Source: an uncultured Lachnospiraceae bacterium (GTDB lineage Bacteria > Bacillota > Clostridia > Lachnospirales > Lachnospiraceae). From it: a DNA stretch of 32,991 nt. The DNA lies in NCBI GenBank assembly GCA_947243855.1, contig CAMXIK010000032.1, forward strand, positions 1 to 32,991, given 5' to 3'. Positions within the stretch are counted from its first letter, which is position 1; every line of letters starts with the position of its first letter. The position numbers and the translations under genes are program-made. A model generated the notes under the pieces. The model saw only the letters and a list, made by a program, of their open reading frames with translations. It had not been told where the DNA came from and made no database searches. Positions 1 through 8,221 of the stretch are shown one piece after another.

Positions 1-55
1 TTGCGGACAAACGGTTTTCAAGACCGCCTCGTTATGACCACTTCGATACCTCTCC
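1..55 (-). tRNA. tRNA-Ser (UGA anticodon), 5' part only
   Basis: On the minus strand the gene starts GGAGAGGTATCGAAGTGGTC, which gives a 7-base acceptor strand and a serine-type D arm. A 5-bp anticodon stem (GCGGT/ACCGT) follows around the loop CTTGAAA, so the anticodon is UGA, reading UCA/UCG serine codons. The sequence then enters what looks like the long variable arm of class II tRNAs and is cut by the window edge. The T arm, 3' acceptor strand and any CCA end are outside. Its promoter is visible at 97-125. Confidence 0.9.
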
Positions 56-96
56 GTGTTCGCACTGCGCCCGAATTTAAGTCGAGCGCAAAGATT

Positions 97-125
97 ATTC
101 TAGCAAAAACAGGTTTACGTGTCAA
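97..125 (-). promoter_or_regulatory. Sigma-A promoter of the tRNA-Ser gene
   Basis: On the minus strand TTGACA (120-125) is followed by a 17-base spacer and TAGAAT (97-102). Predicted transcription start is near 90, giving a leader of about 35 bases before the tRNA. It begins only about 20 bases after the stop codon of the lipoprotein gene at 143, and no terminator hairpin separates them. Confidence 0.8.
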
Positions 126-142
126 CCAGTTTTTTTATTTTT

Positions 143-1252
143 TCACCAACTCTTTTTCAATTCCATATTCCATTCCAATTCATAGGGATTATCATCCGAA
201 TTTTTCAGCATTTCATAGTAGCTTCGCCGCTCTTTTGTCGGGGAATCATCCGTAATCTCCAGATCTCCCTGCCAGAATTGATACCCCATCAGATAGGCGC
301 TCATCATCTCGTCCCACGAATCATACATTTTTTGCAGTTTCAGAGAATTTTCAAGAGAAGCGTCCATCGCCTCTTCATAATCCATAAAGCCGCATAAATA
401 ATAATCCGCATACAACTGGTTCACCCTGCACAAATCCCACGCCGCGATATACTCGGGTTCAATCCCCGAATGATACATATAATAGGCAACCACATAACGT
501 CCGGGCACATTCCCAAGATCAATGTCCGTCCGCTCCCCGGTTACAATCTTGGTCAGTTCCTCCGCGAAACTCTGCTCGCTTAAGTCCATAAATCCCCACT
601 CTTGCAGATTGTCCATGCACTCCCTGCACTTAGCACGATGGCCGCCTTCAAGCAAATTGTCCACCGTCTCTAATCCAGAGTCGCGGTCTAACACATCCCA
701 ACTCGAATAAAGCAGATACTTCGCCCGATCCGCATTGTCTTCCGTCGGCTCCTGTCCACCGACCCACCGCCAGTCCCAGCCGTTGGTATAAGTCAAGCAG
801 GCATAGGTGGCATTGAACCACAGCACGGTCTCCGGCAGTTCCGGCGGCTGAGCCGAATTTGCCACATTGCCGTTTTCCTGTAACAGGTCGGCCATTGTGA
901 TCGGACGATCCTCATCCTCCGCTTCGGATGCTTCCGCTTCCAGTCCTCCAGCTTCTCCCGGCTCCGCTGTCCCAGATTCCAAGCTCCCGCCGTTTTCCGC
1001 TTCTACCTCTGCCGCTTCCGGTTCTGATGCCCCGGCGTTTTCCGTATCCGCCGCTTCTGCTCCTTCTGCTTCCTCTATTCCGGCAGTTTCAGCCACCTTC
1101 TCCGCTTTTCCGCAGCCTGCAAGCAGGAGGACAAACATCACTCCCGCCACAGCCAAAACAGCCCGGCGCGTCCTCTTTTTTCCATTTTCCGTATCTCTGC
1201 CGCAGCTTCCCAGCCCAGCCAACTCTCTCTTATTTTTTTCTTCCATGTTCAT
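143..1252 (-). CDS. Lipoprotein with a DUF1266-like C-terminal domain
   Basis: The protein has a basic N-terminus, a hydrophobic stretch and the lipobox LLAGC (Cys at about residue 47), so it should be a lipid-anchored extracytoplasmic protein. An acidic Glu/Ala/Gly-rich linker of about 90 residues follows, then a folded domain containing NGWDWRW and, near the C-terminus, AWDLCRVNQLYADYYLCGFM and a SWDEMMSAYLMGYQFWQGD segment. These resemble DUF1266, whose function is unknown. I placed the start at the ATG at 1252 (MNMEEK) because GAGG lies 9 bases upstream, inside the last codons of the previous gene. A start at 1246 is also possible. It is the last gene of the long minus-strand train and not an obvious paralogue of the two lipoproteins before it. 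Confidence 0.75.
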   Translation of the reverse strand: MNMEEKNKRELAGLGSCGRDTENGKKRTRRAVLAVAGVMFVLLLAGCGKAEKVAETAGIEEAEGAEAADTENAGASEPEAAEVEAENGGSLESGTAEPGEAGGLEAEASEAEDEDRPITMADLLQENGNVANSAQPPELPETVLWFNATYACLTYTNGWDWRWVGGQEPTEDNADRAKYLLYSSWDVLDRDSGLETVDNLLEGGHRAKCRECMDNLQEWGFMDLSEQSFAEELTKIVTGERTDIDLGNVPGRYVVAYYMYHSGIEPEYIAAWDLCRVNQLYADYYLCGFMDYEEAMDASLENSLKLQKMYDSWDEMMSAYLMGYQFWQGDLEITDDSPTKERRSYYEMLKNSDDNPYELEWNMELKKSW

Positions 1253-1256
1253 CTCT

Positions 1257-2684
1257 CTATTCCTCATTATAATACCCCGATAAATCCATGCCATACGCGG
1301 TTTCCAGTTCCTGTAACAATGTGTTAGTGGATGTATCAAATTCGTTGCCACGAAGCGTAATATCGCAAAGAAGAGCAAATTTCTCTGCAATAATAATGCG
1401 GCAGTTCACATTCACCATCTGATAGTATTCTCCCGTCTGCGTATCAGGCGTTTCATAATCAACAATATAATAATAGGCATCCTGATAGCCGGGAATCTTC
1501 ATAACCTCGCTCTTATGAACGTTTCGATTCTCCACGCTGTCGTCATTTAGTTTCTGTTCATAAAGTCTGTTCACGGAATCCTTCATTCGCGGCACATACT
1601 GGTCTGTACCCGTGAAACCGCCGCTGATATATACGGAAACGCCGTGCATGGAAGAAGTGATGGACTCTTCCCACACCCTAGTCGAAGCCCCCATAGGCGC
1701 CATAACCGGGCACTGGATCTCCCCGTCGTTCAAAGAAAGCGTAACCATTCCCAGATATTGATAGCCGTCCACCTTCGTCAGCGCCAGTTCGTCCTCTTCC
1801 GGCTCATACACATCCTGCTCTTCCACTCTCCGCGCCGCGTCCCCTGTTTCCCAGTCTCCGTCCGGTATCAGGCTCTCCATACCAATTCCGTAGCACTGGC
1901 CAATCTCCGCCAGCATCGGCCCCGTCATATCATCCATCTGATTTTCATCAATCTCTATCTGCCAAAGCACGCCCACTCCCGTTTTGGGAACATCCAGATA
2001 AAAAAGCATCGTCTCCTGATAAGGCGTCCCGAAATAATCCTCGCGCATTGCGGAAGCCGCCACATACCTGTCTTCACCGTTTTTCACAACTTCGCCAAGC
2101 TGCACGTCGAAAAATCCGTTGCTTTCCAGCTCCGTTTTCTTCGATTTCAGGGTTTCGTTCAGCATCATATACGGAAATTCTTCAACCACATCATCCCCGT
2201 TACTGTACACAGACGCAAAGAAACTGATCCCATGATCGATATAGCCCAAAAAGCCGTCGGTATTGTCGCTCCCGTCGGGTGCGTAGACTTCATAGGTCTC
2301 CCCAGCATTAAAGAAATCTTCCACCATATATTTCTTCATATAGGTTAATGCCGCTGCATCCTCGTCGGAAATCAATTCTCCCCGGCCGTCGTTTGTCACC
2401 GTCGCGCTCAATTCCGTTTCCTCTGCGGCAGGCTCCTCCTGCTCCTGTGCGGCGGACGTCTCTGATTCATCCTCCGCTGCCTCAGCAGATGTCTCCGCTT
2501 CCGGTTCATTCTCCGCAGTCTCAGCCGCCGCCCCAGTTTCCTCCCCTGCGGTCCCGCTTTCCGCCGCCGCAGACGTCTCGGTCTCCTGCCCCGCAGTCTC
2601 CGCCGCGCCGCAGCCCGCCAGACATGACACGAGTGTTATCATTGTCAAAATCACTGCAACTATCTTGTTTCCGCTCCGTTTCAT
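1257..2684 (-). CDS. Putative lipoprotein, paralogue of the next upstream gene
   Basis: The signal sequence ends in the lipobox LVSCLAGC (Cys25). A low-complexity Glu/Ala/Thr/Ser linker runs to about residue 105, followed by a mixed alpha/beta domain I cannot assign. Shared landmarks with the neighbour at 2737-4083 are an EEF-type start of the domain, YAPDG, YEPEE followed by GYQYLG, APMG, MHGV, ENRN..KSEVM and a final AYGMDLSGYYNEE resembling AYGFDLSKWYAEE. The two are clear paralogues by tandem duplication. The start ATG has GAGGGG 8 bases upstream. The stop is 4 bases before the next gene, whose ribosome site lies in this gene's end. Function is unknown; an envelope-associated sensor or binding protein is only a guess. 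Confidence 0.75.
   Translation of the reverse strand: MKRSGNKIVAVILTMITLVSCLAGCGAAETAGQETETSAAAESGTAGEETGAAAETAENEPEAETSAEAAEDESETSAAQEQEEPAAEETELSATVTNDGRGELISDEDAAALTYMKKYMVEDFFNAGETYEVYAPDGSDNTDGFLGYIDHGISFFASVYSNGDDVVEEFPYMMLNETLKSKKTELESNGFFDVQLGEVVKNGEDRYVAASAMREDYFGTPYQETMLFYLDVPKTGVGVLWQIEIDENQMDDMTGPMLAEIGQCYGIGMESLIPDGDWETGDAARRVEEQDVYEPEEDELALTKVDGYQYLGMVTLSLNDGEIQCPVMAPMGASTRVWEESITSSMHGVSVYISGGFTGTDQYVPRMKDSVNRLYEQKLNDDSVENRNVHKSEVMKIPGYQDAYYYIVDYETPDTQTGEYYQMVNVNCRIIIAEKFALLCDITLRGNEFDTSTNTLLQELETAYGMDLSGYYNEE
2464..2629. repeat. Direct repeat copy 1 (lipoprotein signal/linker region)
   Basis: This 166-base stretch encodes the lipobox region and acidic linker of the lipoprotein at 1257-2684. 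It matches 3857-4022 with the same length and 9 differences by my count, five of them in the first 35 bases. Confidence 0.9.
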
Positions 2685-2736
2685 CCGCCCTTCCCCTCAC
2701 TCTTTCTTTTTCCAAACGTATTTTCCGTTTTTATCC

Positions 2737-4083
2737 TCATTCTTCGGCATACCATTTCGACAGATCGAAACCATACGCCTTTTCCAACTCTTTGATCAGG
2801 CTGTTTGTATTCTTGTCATAATCCATACTCCATAAGGTGATCTCATAAGCGACAAAATAATGCTCCTCCACCTCAATCAGCCAAGCAATCTCTGCACTCT
2901 TATGGTACTCCTCCGATCCATAATTCTGCATTTCGTATTCAATCGTGCAGAAAGCTCCCTTCTCCTGTCCCTCCAAAGGCATCACCTCACTGGCTTTCGC
3001 ATTGCGGTTATGCAGTTCCGGGTCGTTGCGCAGTTCCACTTCCAGATCAGCCGCTTCCTGCAGTATCTCCTGAACGCTCATCCCGCTGTCGTCATAACCG
3101 CCTGCTATCTGAACGTGAACGCCGTGAATCATCGCAGACACTTCATCTTCTTCCGCTTCCGTATCCCGCCCCATCGGCGCCAATACAGAATGCGTAACAT
3201 TCCCCGCATCGTCCAGCTTTAAAGTCAATCTTCCAAGATGCTGGTAGCCCTCCACCTTTTCCAGAACCGGTTCTCCCTCTTCCGGCTCGTAAATATCCAG
3301 AAAGTCCGCGGTATCCTGTGCGCTCTGCTCCGCCCATGTGCCGTCCTCTACCACAAATCCGCTCAAATCCAAATCGTAATAGCGCGCCACTTCGTCAACC
3401 AGTTGCGCCGTCTCTTCATCCTGCACACATTCCCTGACCTCCATATCCAGAAGAATGCCAACATCAGCGGCCCTGACGCTCATATAAAAAAGTCTTGCTT
3501 CATAATAGGGCGTACCGAGACTGTCCTTACCCATCGCAGTGAGAATGACGTACCCATCATCCCCTTTTTTTACTGCTTCTCCCACATTCACATCCGAATA
3601 TTCGAGATCTTCCAGCCAAAACTCACCTGTCTGTCCCGCTTTGCCATCCAGACACTTCAACCAGTCTTCCTCGACGCTTTTTTTGTAAACGAAAGCGCTA
3701 AACGTAACTCCATGATCTTGGTAATAAAAAAGCCCATCTTCGTTCAGACCCCCTTTGGGCGCATAAAGCGCGTATTCCTTCCCGCCATCGAAATCATCCT
3801 GTATCTGATATTCCTCCAAATAAACGAAGTCCGCCGACTCTGACTCAGGCTCCCCGGATTCATCCTCCGTCTCCTCAGCAGATACCTCCGCTTCCGGTTC
3901 ATTCTCCGCAGTCTCAGCCGTCGCCCCGGTTTCCTCCCCTGCGGTCCCGCTTTCCGCCGCCGCAGATGTCTCGGTCTCCTGCCCCGCAGTCTCCGCCGTG
4001 CCGCAGCCCGCCAGACATGACAAGCACAGCAGAATCGAAGCCATTACCGCCGCCGTCTTTTTTTCGTCTCTCTTCACCCTCAT
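2737..4083 (-). CDS. Putative lipoprotein, first of the tandem paralogue pair
   Basis: The N-terminus has basic residues, a hydrophobic core and the lipobox LSCLAGC (Cys27), indicating lipid anchoring on the outer face of the membrane. The linker to about residue 85 is rich in Glu, Ala, Thr and Ser. The remaining 360 residues form an unassigned globular region that aligns along its length with the downstream paralogue (YAPKG, YEPEEGEP, GYQHLG, APMG, MIHGV, NRNAKASEVM, AYGFDLSKWY). The ATG overlaps the ispD stop codon by 4 bases (ATGA), so translation is probably coupled. Context places it in the tsa/ispD gene train, which does not reveal its role. Confidence 0.75.
   Translation of the reverse strand: MRVKRDEKKTAAVMASILLCLSCLAGCGTAETAGQETETSAAAESGTAGEETGATAETAENEPEAEVSAEETEDESGEPESESADFVYLEEYQIQDDFDGGKEYALYAPKGGLNEDGLFYYQDHGVTFSAFVYKKSVEEDWLKCLDGKAGQTGEFWLEDLEYSDVNVGEAVKKGDDGYVILTAMGKDSLGTPYYEARLFYMSVRAADVGILLDMEVRECVQDEETAQLVDEVARYYDLDLSGFVVEDGTWAEQSAQDTADFLDIYEPEEGEPVLEKVEGYQHLGRLTLKLDDAGNVTHSVLAPMGRDTEAEEDEVSAMIHGVHVQIAGGYDDSGMSVQEILQEAADLEVELRNDPELHNRNAKASEVMPLEGQEKGAFCTIEYEMQNYGSEEYHKSAEIAWLIEVEEHYFVAYEITLWSMDYDKNTNSLIKELEKAYGFDLSKWYAEE
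3857..4022. repeat. Direct repeat copy 2 (lipoprotein signal/linker region)
   Basis: Partner of 2464-2629 in the upstream paralogue, same orientation and length, starting 1393 bases away. Similarity falls off sharply outside the repeat, which suggests recent gene conversion of the 5' region. Recombination between copies would delete one gene and leave a fused lipoprotein. Confidence 0.9.
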
Positions 4084-4829
4084 TTCAAATCCTCCATCAA
4101 CGCCTCCGCAATCCGGATATCCTCCGGCGTTGTAATCTTGATATTTTCGTAACTCCCCTCCACCAGCTTCACCTTACACCCGGTAAAACGCTCCACGGTC
4201 ATGGCGTCGTCCGTAATAGAAACGCCCTCCCGCAAAAGATTCTCCTTCTCCTGCATCAATCTATTATAAGAAGAAATAATAAGCGGCGCGTCAAAGACCT
4301 GCGGCGTCTGAATCTGCCACGTCAAAGCGCGGTCAGGCGTCTTAGCCGCAAACCCTTCTCCGTCCGCAAGTTTAATCGTGTCCTTCACGGGCATTCCCGC
4401 CACGCAGGCGTGATACTTCTCCACCGCCTCATAACAGCGCCGCAAAATCTCTTCCGAAAGAAAAGGGCGCACGCCGTCGTGAATAAAAATAAAGCCGTCC
4501 CTGTTGGGGACCGCCATATCTTCATCCGCAATCACCTGCAATGCATGATATACCGAATCATATCTTTCCTTGCCGCCCGCTACAATCGTATCCACCTTAC
4601 GAAATCCATAGCGCGCAACAATCTCATCCCTCATATACTCTATGTCGCTTACTTCTGTCCCCGCCACCAGAATGCAGTCGTCTATGACTGCGGATTCTTC
4701 TATGGCGTGCAGTGCGTACCAGATGACGGGCTTGTCCCGCAAGAGCATGTACTGCTTGGGCACATCGCTTTTCATACGGCTGCCTCGCCCCGCCGCCAGC
4801 ACGATAGCGGTGCACCTCTTTTTTCCCAT
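4080..4829 (-). CDS. ispD: 2-C-methyl-D-erythritol 4-phosphate cytidylyltransferase
   Basis: IspD joins CTP and methylerythritol 4-phosphate to give CDP-methylerythritol, the third step of the non-mevalonate isoprenoid pathway, in the cytosol. At 249 residues it is slightly longer than usual for the family. Visible family features are the CTP-binding loop AIVLAAGRGSRM at residues 9-20 with KQY just after, FIHDGVRP, the PVKDTIK segment and WQIQTPQVF. The start ATG has AAAGGA about 10 bases upstream. The gene begins 13 bases after tsaD and overlaps the next gene by 4 bases, so it is inside the operon. No ispF partner follows, unlike many genomes. Confidence 0.95.
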   Translation of the reverse strand: MGKKRCTAIVLAAGRGSRMKSDVPKQYMLLRDKPVIWYALHAIEESAVIDDCILVAGTEVSDIEYMRDEIVARYGFRKVDTIVAGGKERYDSVYHALQVIADEDMAVPNRDGFIFIHDGVRPFLSEEILRRCYEAVEKYHACVAGMPVKDTIKLADGEGFAAKTPDRALTWQIQTPQVFDAPLIISSYNRLMQEKENLLREGVSITDDAMTVERFTGCKVKLVEGSYENIKITTPEDIRIAEALMEDLK

Positions 4830-4842
4830 CTTCTTTTTCCTT

Positions 4843-5877
4843 TCAGGCCCGTTCGCCGAGCTTCAAATTCGGCGCCGCGTTCAAATCATATCCGTGCCGC
4901 ACGCCCTTCCTATATTCGTAATAAGCCGCCGCGCCGATCATCGCCGCATTGTCCGTGCAGAGAATCGGAGAAGGATGATAAAAAGCGATCCCCTTCTTTT
5001 CGCACTCCTTTTCCAAAGCGGCCCGAAGCGCCGAGTTCGACGCCACGCCGCCTGCTATGGCGAACTTTTTCATGCCGCATGCAAGGACGGCGTGCATGGA
5101 ATGCTCCACAAGCACGTCCACCACCGCCTTCTGAAAAGAAGCCGCCACGTCCGCCTGATTGACTGCAATCCCTTTCATTTCGCAAGAATTAAGATAATTG
5201 AGCACCGCAGACTTTAATCCGCTGAAACTAAAATCGTAATCCGAGCCGCCCACCTTCGCCCGTGGAAAAGAAACCGCTTCTGGGTTTCCCTCCTTGGAAA
5301 CCTTGTCAATTTTCGGGCCTCCTGGATAACCAAGCCCGATTGCCCTTGCCACCTTGTCAAAAGCCTCTCCCGCTGCATCGTCTCTGGTGCGGCCCAGAAT
5401 CTCATATTCGCCGTAATCCTTCACCACCACCAAATGGGAATGTCCGCCGGACACAACCAGACAGACAAAAGGCGGTTCCAGTTCTTTGTTTTCTATGTAA
5501 TTCGCGCTGATATGCCCCTCAATGTGATGAACGCCGATCAGGGGAATCCCAGATGCGAAGCTCACGGCCTTGGCCGCGGACACGCCCACCAAAAGAGGCC
5601 CCACAAGACCCGGTCCATAGGTGACGGCGACCGCATCCATATCGGTAAGCTGCATTCCAGCGCTTGTAAGCGCCTCTTCCATCACCTGATTGATTTTCTC
5701 AATATGCTTGCGGGAAGCAATCTCCGGCACCACGCCGCCATACAGCGTGTGAAGATCGATCTGGGAGGAAATCACGTTGGACAACACTTCCCTGCCGTTT
5801 CTCACCACCGCCGCCGCCGTCTCGTCGCAGGAGGATTCTATCGCCAGAATCGTCACGGTCTCACCCATGCTCTCCAT
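4843..5877 (-). CDS. tsaD: tRNA N6-threonylcarbamoyladenosine transferase TsaD
   Basis: TsaD transfers the threonylcarbamoyl group to A37 of ANN-decoding tRNAs, working in a complex with TsaB and TsaE, both encoded a few genes upstream. The 344-residue length fits the family. It has the ASKHA start [15 protein letters not shown], the metal motif HHIEGH (residues 117-122), [28 protein letters not shown], the FSFSGLK segment and [10 protein letters not shown] near the C-terminus. GGAGG 8 bases before the first ATG supports this start; the internal MGETV start has a poor spacing. The gene begins 3 bases after the previous stop. The threonylcarbamoyl-AMP synthase gene (tsaC/ywlC) is not in the window. 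Confidence 0.97.
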   Translation of the reverse strand: MESMGETVTILAIESSCDETAAAVVRNGREVLSNVISSQIDLHTLYGGVVPEIASRKHIEKINQVMEEALTSAGMQLTDMDAVAVTYGPGLVGPLLVGVSAAKAVSFASGIPLIGVHHIEGHISANYIENKELEPPFVCLVVSGGHSHLVVVKDYGEYEILGRTRDDAAGEAFDKVARAIGLGYPGGPKIDKVSKEGNPEAVSFPRAKVGGSDYDFSFSGLKSAVLNYLNSCEMKGIAVNQADVAASFQKAVVDVLVEHSMHAVLACGMKKFAIAGGVASNSALRAALEKECEKKGIAFYHPSPILCTDNAAMIGAAAYYEYRKGVRHGYDLNAAPNLKLGERA

Positions 5878-5880
5878 TTT

Positions 5881-6456
5881 CTAATCCTCCACCAGCTCCC
5901 AGCCGAGTATCTTCCAGTGGCCGTCCGGATCTTTTCTGAGCACAAACTGCTCCATAGACGCAACCCGCGTGCCGCTGCTTGGCTGTCTGATATAATAGGT
6001 GCAGTACAGGCTCGCGCAAGAATCCCCGTCCTGCGTAAACTCCTTCACATCGGTGCTGGCCGAAACCTCATAGCTGGCAATGGTATACTTGTTTTGCCTC
6101 ATTTGGGCGATTTCATTGCGCAGATCCTGCATATACTGCTCCTGCGTCTTATTCGCCACCAACTCCGCATCGTATAGACGCTGGATCTGATTTGCAAGCT
6201 GCACAAACTCCTCGTCGGAATACTCTTCATTATAAAAGCACTCCGTAATTTCGCTGTAATACTTCACAACCTCCTTGGGTGTCGGCGGATAGTTGCGCTC
6301 CAGATCGCGCATCAGCACGCTCTGCACCACGGTGGCCGCCGACGCTTCCTCCGTCTGTTTTCTATCCCGATGGCCCAGATAATAGAAATATCCCAGAACA
6401 ATAGCCGCCAGAATGATCACGATAATCAAAATCTTAACACCGCCTGAACGTCTCAT
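5881..6456 (-). CDS. Small membrane-anchored protein, possibly DUF6715-like
   Basis: The protein of 191 residues has one N-terminal membrane helix (residues 8-26, VKILIIVIILAAIVLGYFYY region) followed by an extracytoplasmic domain of about 160 residues. The domain contains PPTPKEVVKYYSEITECFYN, a helical section with TQEQYMQDLRNEIAQMRQNK and a C-terminal beta section ending DPDGHWKILGWELVED, somewhat like NTF2/SnoaL-type folds. I associate it with the Lachnospiraceae family DUF6715, but that label is from memory and unsure. AGGAGG precedes the ATG. It sits between rnz and tsaD in the operon; its function is unknown. Confidence 0.7.
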   Translation of the reverse strand: MRRSGGVKILIIVIILAAIVLGYFYYLGHRDRKQTEEASAATVVQSVLMRDLERNYPPTPKEVVKYYSEITECFYNEEYSDEEFVQLANQIQRLYDAELVANKTQEQYMQDLRNEIAQMRQNKYTIASYEVSASTDVKEFTQDGDSCASLYCTYYIRQPSSGTRVASMEQFVLRKDPDGHWKILGWELVED

Positions 6457-6486
6457 ATTCCCCTCCTATTCCTTTCTGCACATCCT

Positions 6487-7398
6487 TTACTCTTCCTCAT
6501 ACGTCAGATCCACGCTTCTGCCATCTCTGGCTGCCACGGCGTTTGGAAATATTTTCCAAACCTCCTGCATATAGTCGTCCGGACGGATCAATGACGGGCT
6601 GTAGTGTGTGAGCCAAAGTTCTCTCACCTCTGCGCGCTTCGCCATCTGAGCCGCCTCATAAAATGTCATATGCTTATATTCTTTGGCCTTCTGTGCTTTA
6701 TCCGGCTCCCCGTACATGCCCTCGCAGATAAAAAGATCCGCTCCCTGCGCATTCTTTACGATGCTCTCCGTGGGTCTTGAGTCCGTACAGTATGTGACTT
6801 TCAGCCCCTTTCTGGGGGGCCCCAGCACCATATCGGGCGTAAAGATCTGTCCGTCTGCTTCTATTATCTCACCTTTTTGCAAGGGATTCCAGTAATTTCT
6901 AGGAATATTTAACGCTTTTGCCCGTTCCACATCAAATCTGCCGATGCGGTCCACCACAATATTGTAACCGTAGCAGACCACATTGTGATTGACACGGTAC
7001 GCCTCAATGCGGAAATTCTGGAAGGAAAAGCTCTGCTCCGGTTCTGTGATTTCCACACAGACAATCTCAAACGGCAGCTCCGGCGCAATCACCCGAAGGG
7101 AATTGACCACTCTGGTCAGACCTTTCGGCCCGATCATCATGAGCGGCTCCGTCCGTTCCGCATTCCCCATGGTGAGCAGCATTCCCGGAAGACCGCTCAC
7201 GTGATCCGCATGAAAATGAGTAAAGCAGATCACGTCGATGGGTTTCGGACTCCACCCCTTCTCCTTCATGGCAATCTGGGTTCCTTCCCCGCAGTCGATC
7301 AGGATGCCTGTACCGTTGTACCTCGCCATCAGCGAAGTGAGCCATCTGTGCGGCAGAGGCATCATCCCTCCCGTGCCCAGCAAGCAGATATCTAACAT
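6487..7398 (-). CDS. rnz: Ribonuclease Z (tRNA 3' endonuclease)
   Basis: RNase Z cuts the 3' trailer from tRNA precursors that lack an encoded CCA. The protein of 303 residues is the normal size for the short bacterial form. The metallo-beta-lactamase motif FTHFHADHVSG at residues 59-69 (H61, H63, D65, H66) binds the two zinc ions. LIDCGEGTQ, the YCTDSRP section, ICEGMYG, KHMTFYEAAQMA and LTHYSPS supply the remaining family landmarks. The ATG has GGGAGG 5-6 bases upstream. It is in one gene train with tsaE, tsaB and tsaD, so tRNA trimming and tRNA modification would be co-expressed here. Confidence 0.93.
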   Translation of the reverse strand: MLDICLLGTGGMMPLPHRWLTSLMARYNGTGILIDCGEGTQIAMKEKGWSPKPIDVICFTHFHADHVSGLPGMLLTMGNAERTEPLMMIGPKGLTRVVNSLRVIAPELPFEIVCVEITEPEQSFSFQNFRIEAYRVNHNVVCYGYNIVVDRIGRFDVERAKALNIPRNYWNPLQKGEIIEADGQIFTPDMVLGPPRKGLKVTYCTDSRPTESIVKNAQGADLFICEGMYGEPDKAQKAKEYKHMTFYEAAQMAKRAEVRELWLTHYSPSLIRPDDYMQEVWKIFPNAVAARDGRSVDLTYEEE

Positions 7399-7421
7399 AG
7401 TTTCCTCCCTGTCAGGGCAGT

Positions 7422-7664
7422 CTACAGCAATTCTTTTCTCTCCCGCCTCTTAACCGGCAAAACAAAGCCGGCCGTCAGCTTCTCATAGCAGGCTTCGCAC
7501 AGATCGAAACTTTCGCTCTCTCCATCCTTCTCGCCAAAGAACCCGAAATCGTGATCCACATGAATGCACTCTTCCTTCAAAATGCCATTTTCTACCAACA
7601 AAATTTTACCGCAGGCATTGCAGACTACCTTAGTCAATTCATTACCATTTTGATACTCGCGCAT
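7422..7664 (-). CDS. Small Cys-rich (zinc-ribbon-like) protein
   Basis: This is an 80-residue protein with two Cys pairs, CNACG near residue 16 and CEACYE near residue 58, separated by a region with HVDHDFGFFGEKDG. The spacing is that of a small treble-clef or zinc-ribbon protein (inference). I chose the ATG at 7664 because GGGAGG is 7-8 bases upstream; a longer reading frame to 7742 lacks such a site. An 85-base gap separates it from rimI and holds a TAGAAT that could be a weak internal promoter. Similar small proteins are common in Lachnospiraceae but have no assigned role. Confidence 0.7.
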   Translation of the reverse strand: MREYQNGNELTKVVCNACGKILLVENGILKEECIHVDHDFGFFGEKDGESESFDLCEACYEKLTAGFVLPVKRRERKELL

Positions 7665-7749
7665 GACAATCCTCCCGTTCTCAATACTGCTTATCCTTAT
7701 TCTAGCAGACAAAAGAACTGCTGGCAGTGGTAATTGTTCCATACGCTGC

Positions 7750-8184
7750 CTATCTCTTCCACATAATCATGGCGTCTTCCCTAGGCTTTTCATAAAAATT
7801 CGGGCGAATTCCCTCGGAGACAAATCCGAGTTTCTCATATAAAGCGATCGCCGCCTCATTGCTGACCCGCACTTCCAAAGTATAAGCCGTTAGACCGGCC
7901 CGGTCACCCTCTGACAGCAGATAAGTCAACAGTCCCGTGGCAACGCCCCGCCTTCTTGCGCCGGGAACTACCGCCACATTGGTGATATTCCCTTCCCCCG
8001 CAATCAAAAGCAGGCCGCAGCCGCCGAGAATCTGTCCGTCTTCCTCCGCCACAAAGTATGCCGTGTCCTCCTTTTCCAGCATGTGCAAAAAGGACTCTGC
8101 TGGCCACGGCATGGAGAACGTCTCTTTCTCCAGCCGGCTGACCGCCGGAACGTCCTCTTCTCGCAGCCGCCGATATTGAATCAT
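7750..8184 (-). CDS. rimI: Ribosomal protein S18 alanine N-acetyltransferase RimI
   Basis: This GNAT acetyltransferase of 144 residues is predicted to acetylate the N-terminal alanine of ribosomal protein S18. The acetyl-CoA loop is seen as VVPGARRRGVATGLL, preceded by the beta-4 strand GNITNVAV and followed by LEVRVSNEAAIALYEKLGFVSEGIRPNFY, the typical RimI ending. I start it at the ATG at 8184 (MIQYRRL), with GGAGGG at a good spacing; the reading frame continues about 70 codons upstream but overlaps tsaB and has no GNAT sequence. The tsaB-rimI-tsaD association is very widely conserved in bacteria, which supports the call. Confidence 0.93.
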   Translation of the reverse strand: MIQYRRLREEDVPAVSRLEKETFSMPWPAESFLHMLEKEDTAYFVAEEDGQILGGCGLLLIAGEGNITNVAVVPGARRRGVATGLLTYLLSEGDRAGLTAYTLEVRVSNEAAIALYEKLGFVSEGIRPNFYEKPREDAMIMWKR

Positions 8185-8221
8185 ATAGAACCCTCCCCAA
8201 GGTCCACTCTTGTTACTCTTT

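Noticed and set aside
867..1283. Plus-strand open frames opposite the lipoproteins and the surface protein
   Set aside because: They are Pro/Ser/Arg-rich mirror images of GC-rich codon use, without ribosome sites or family features.
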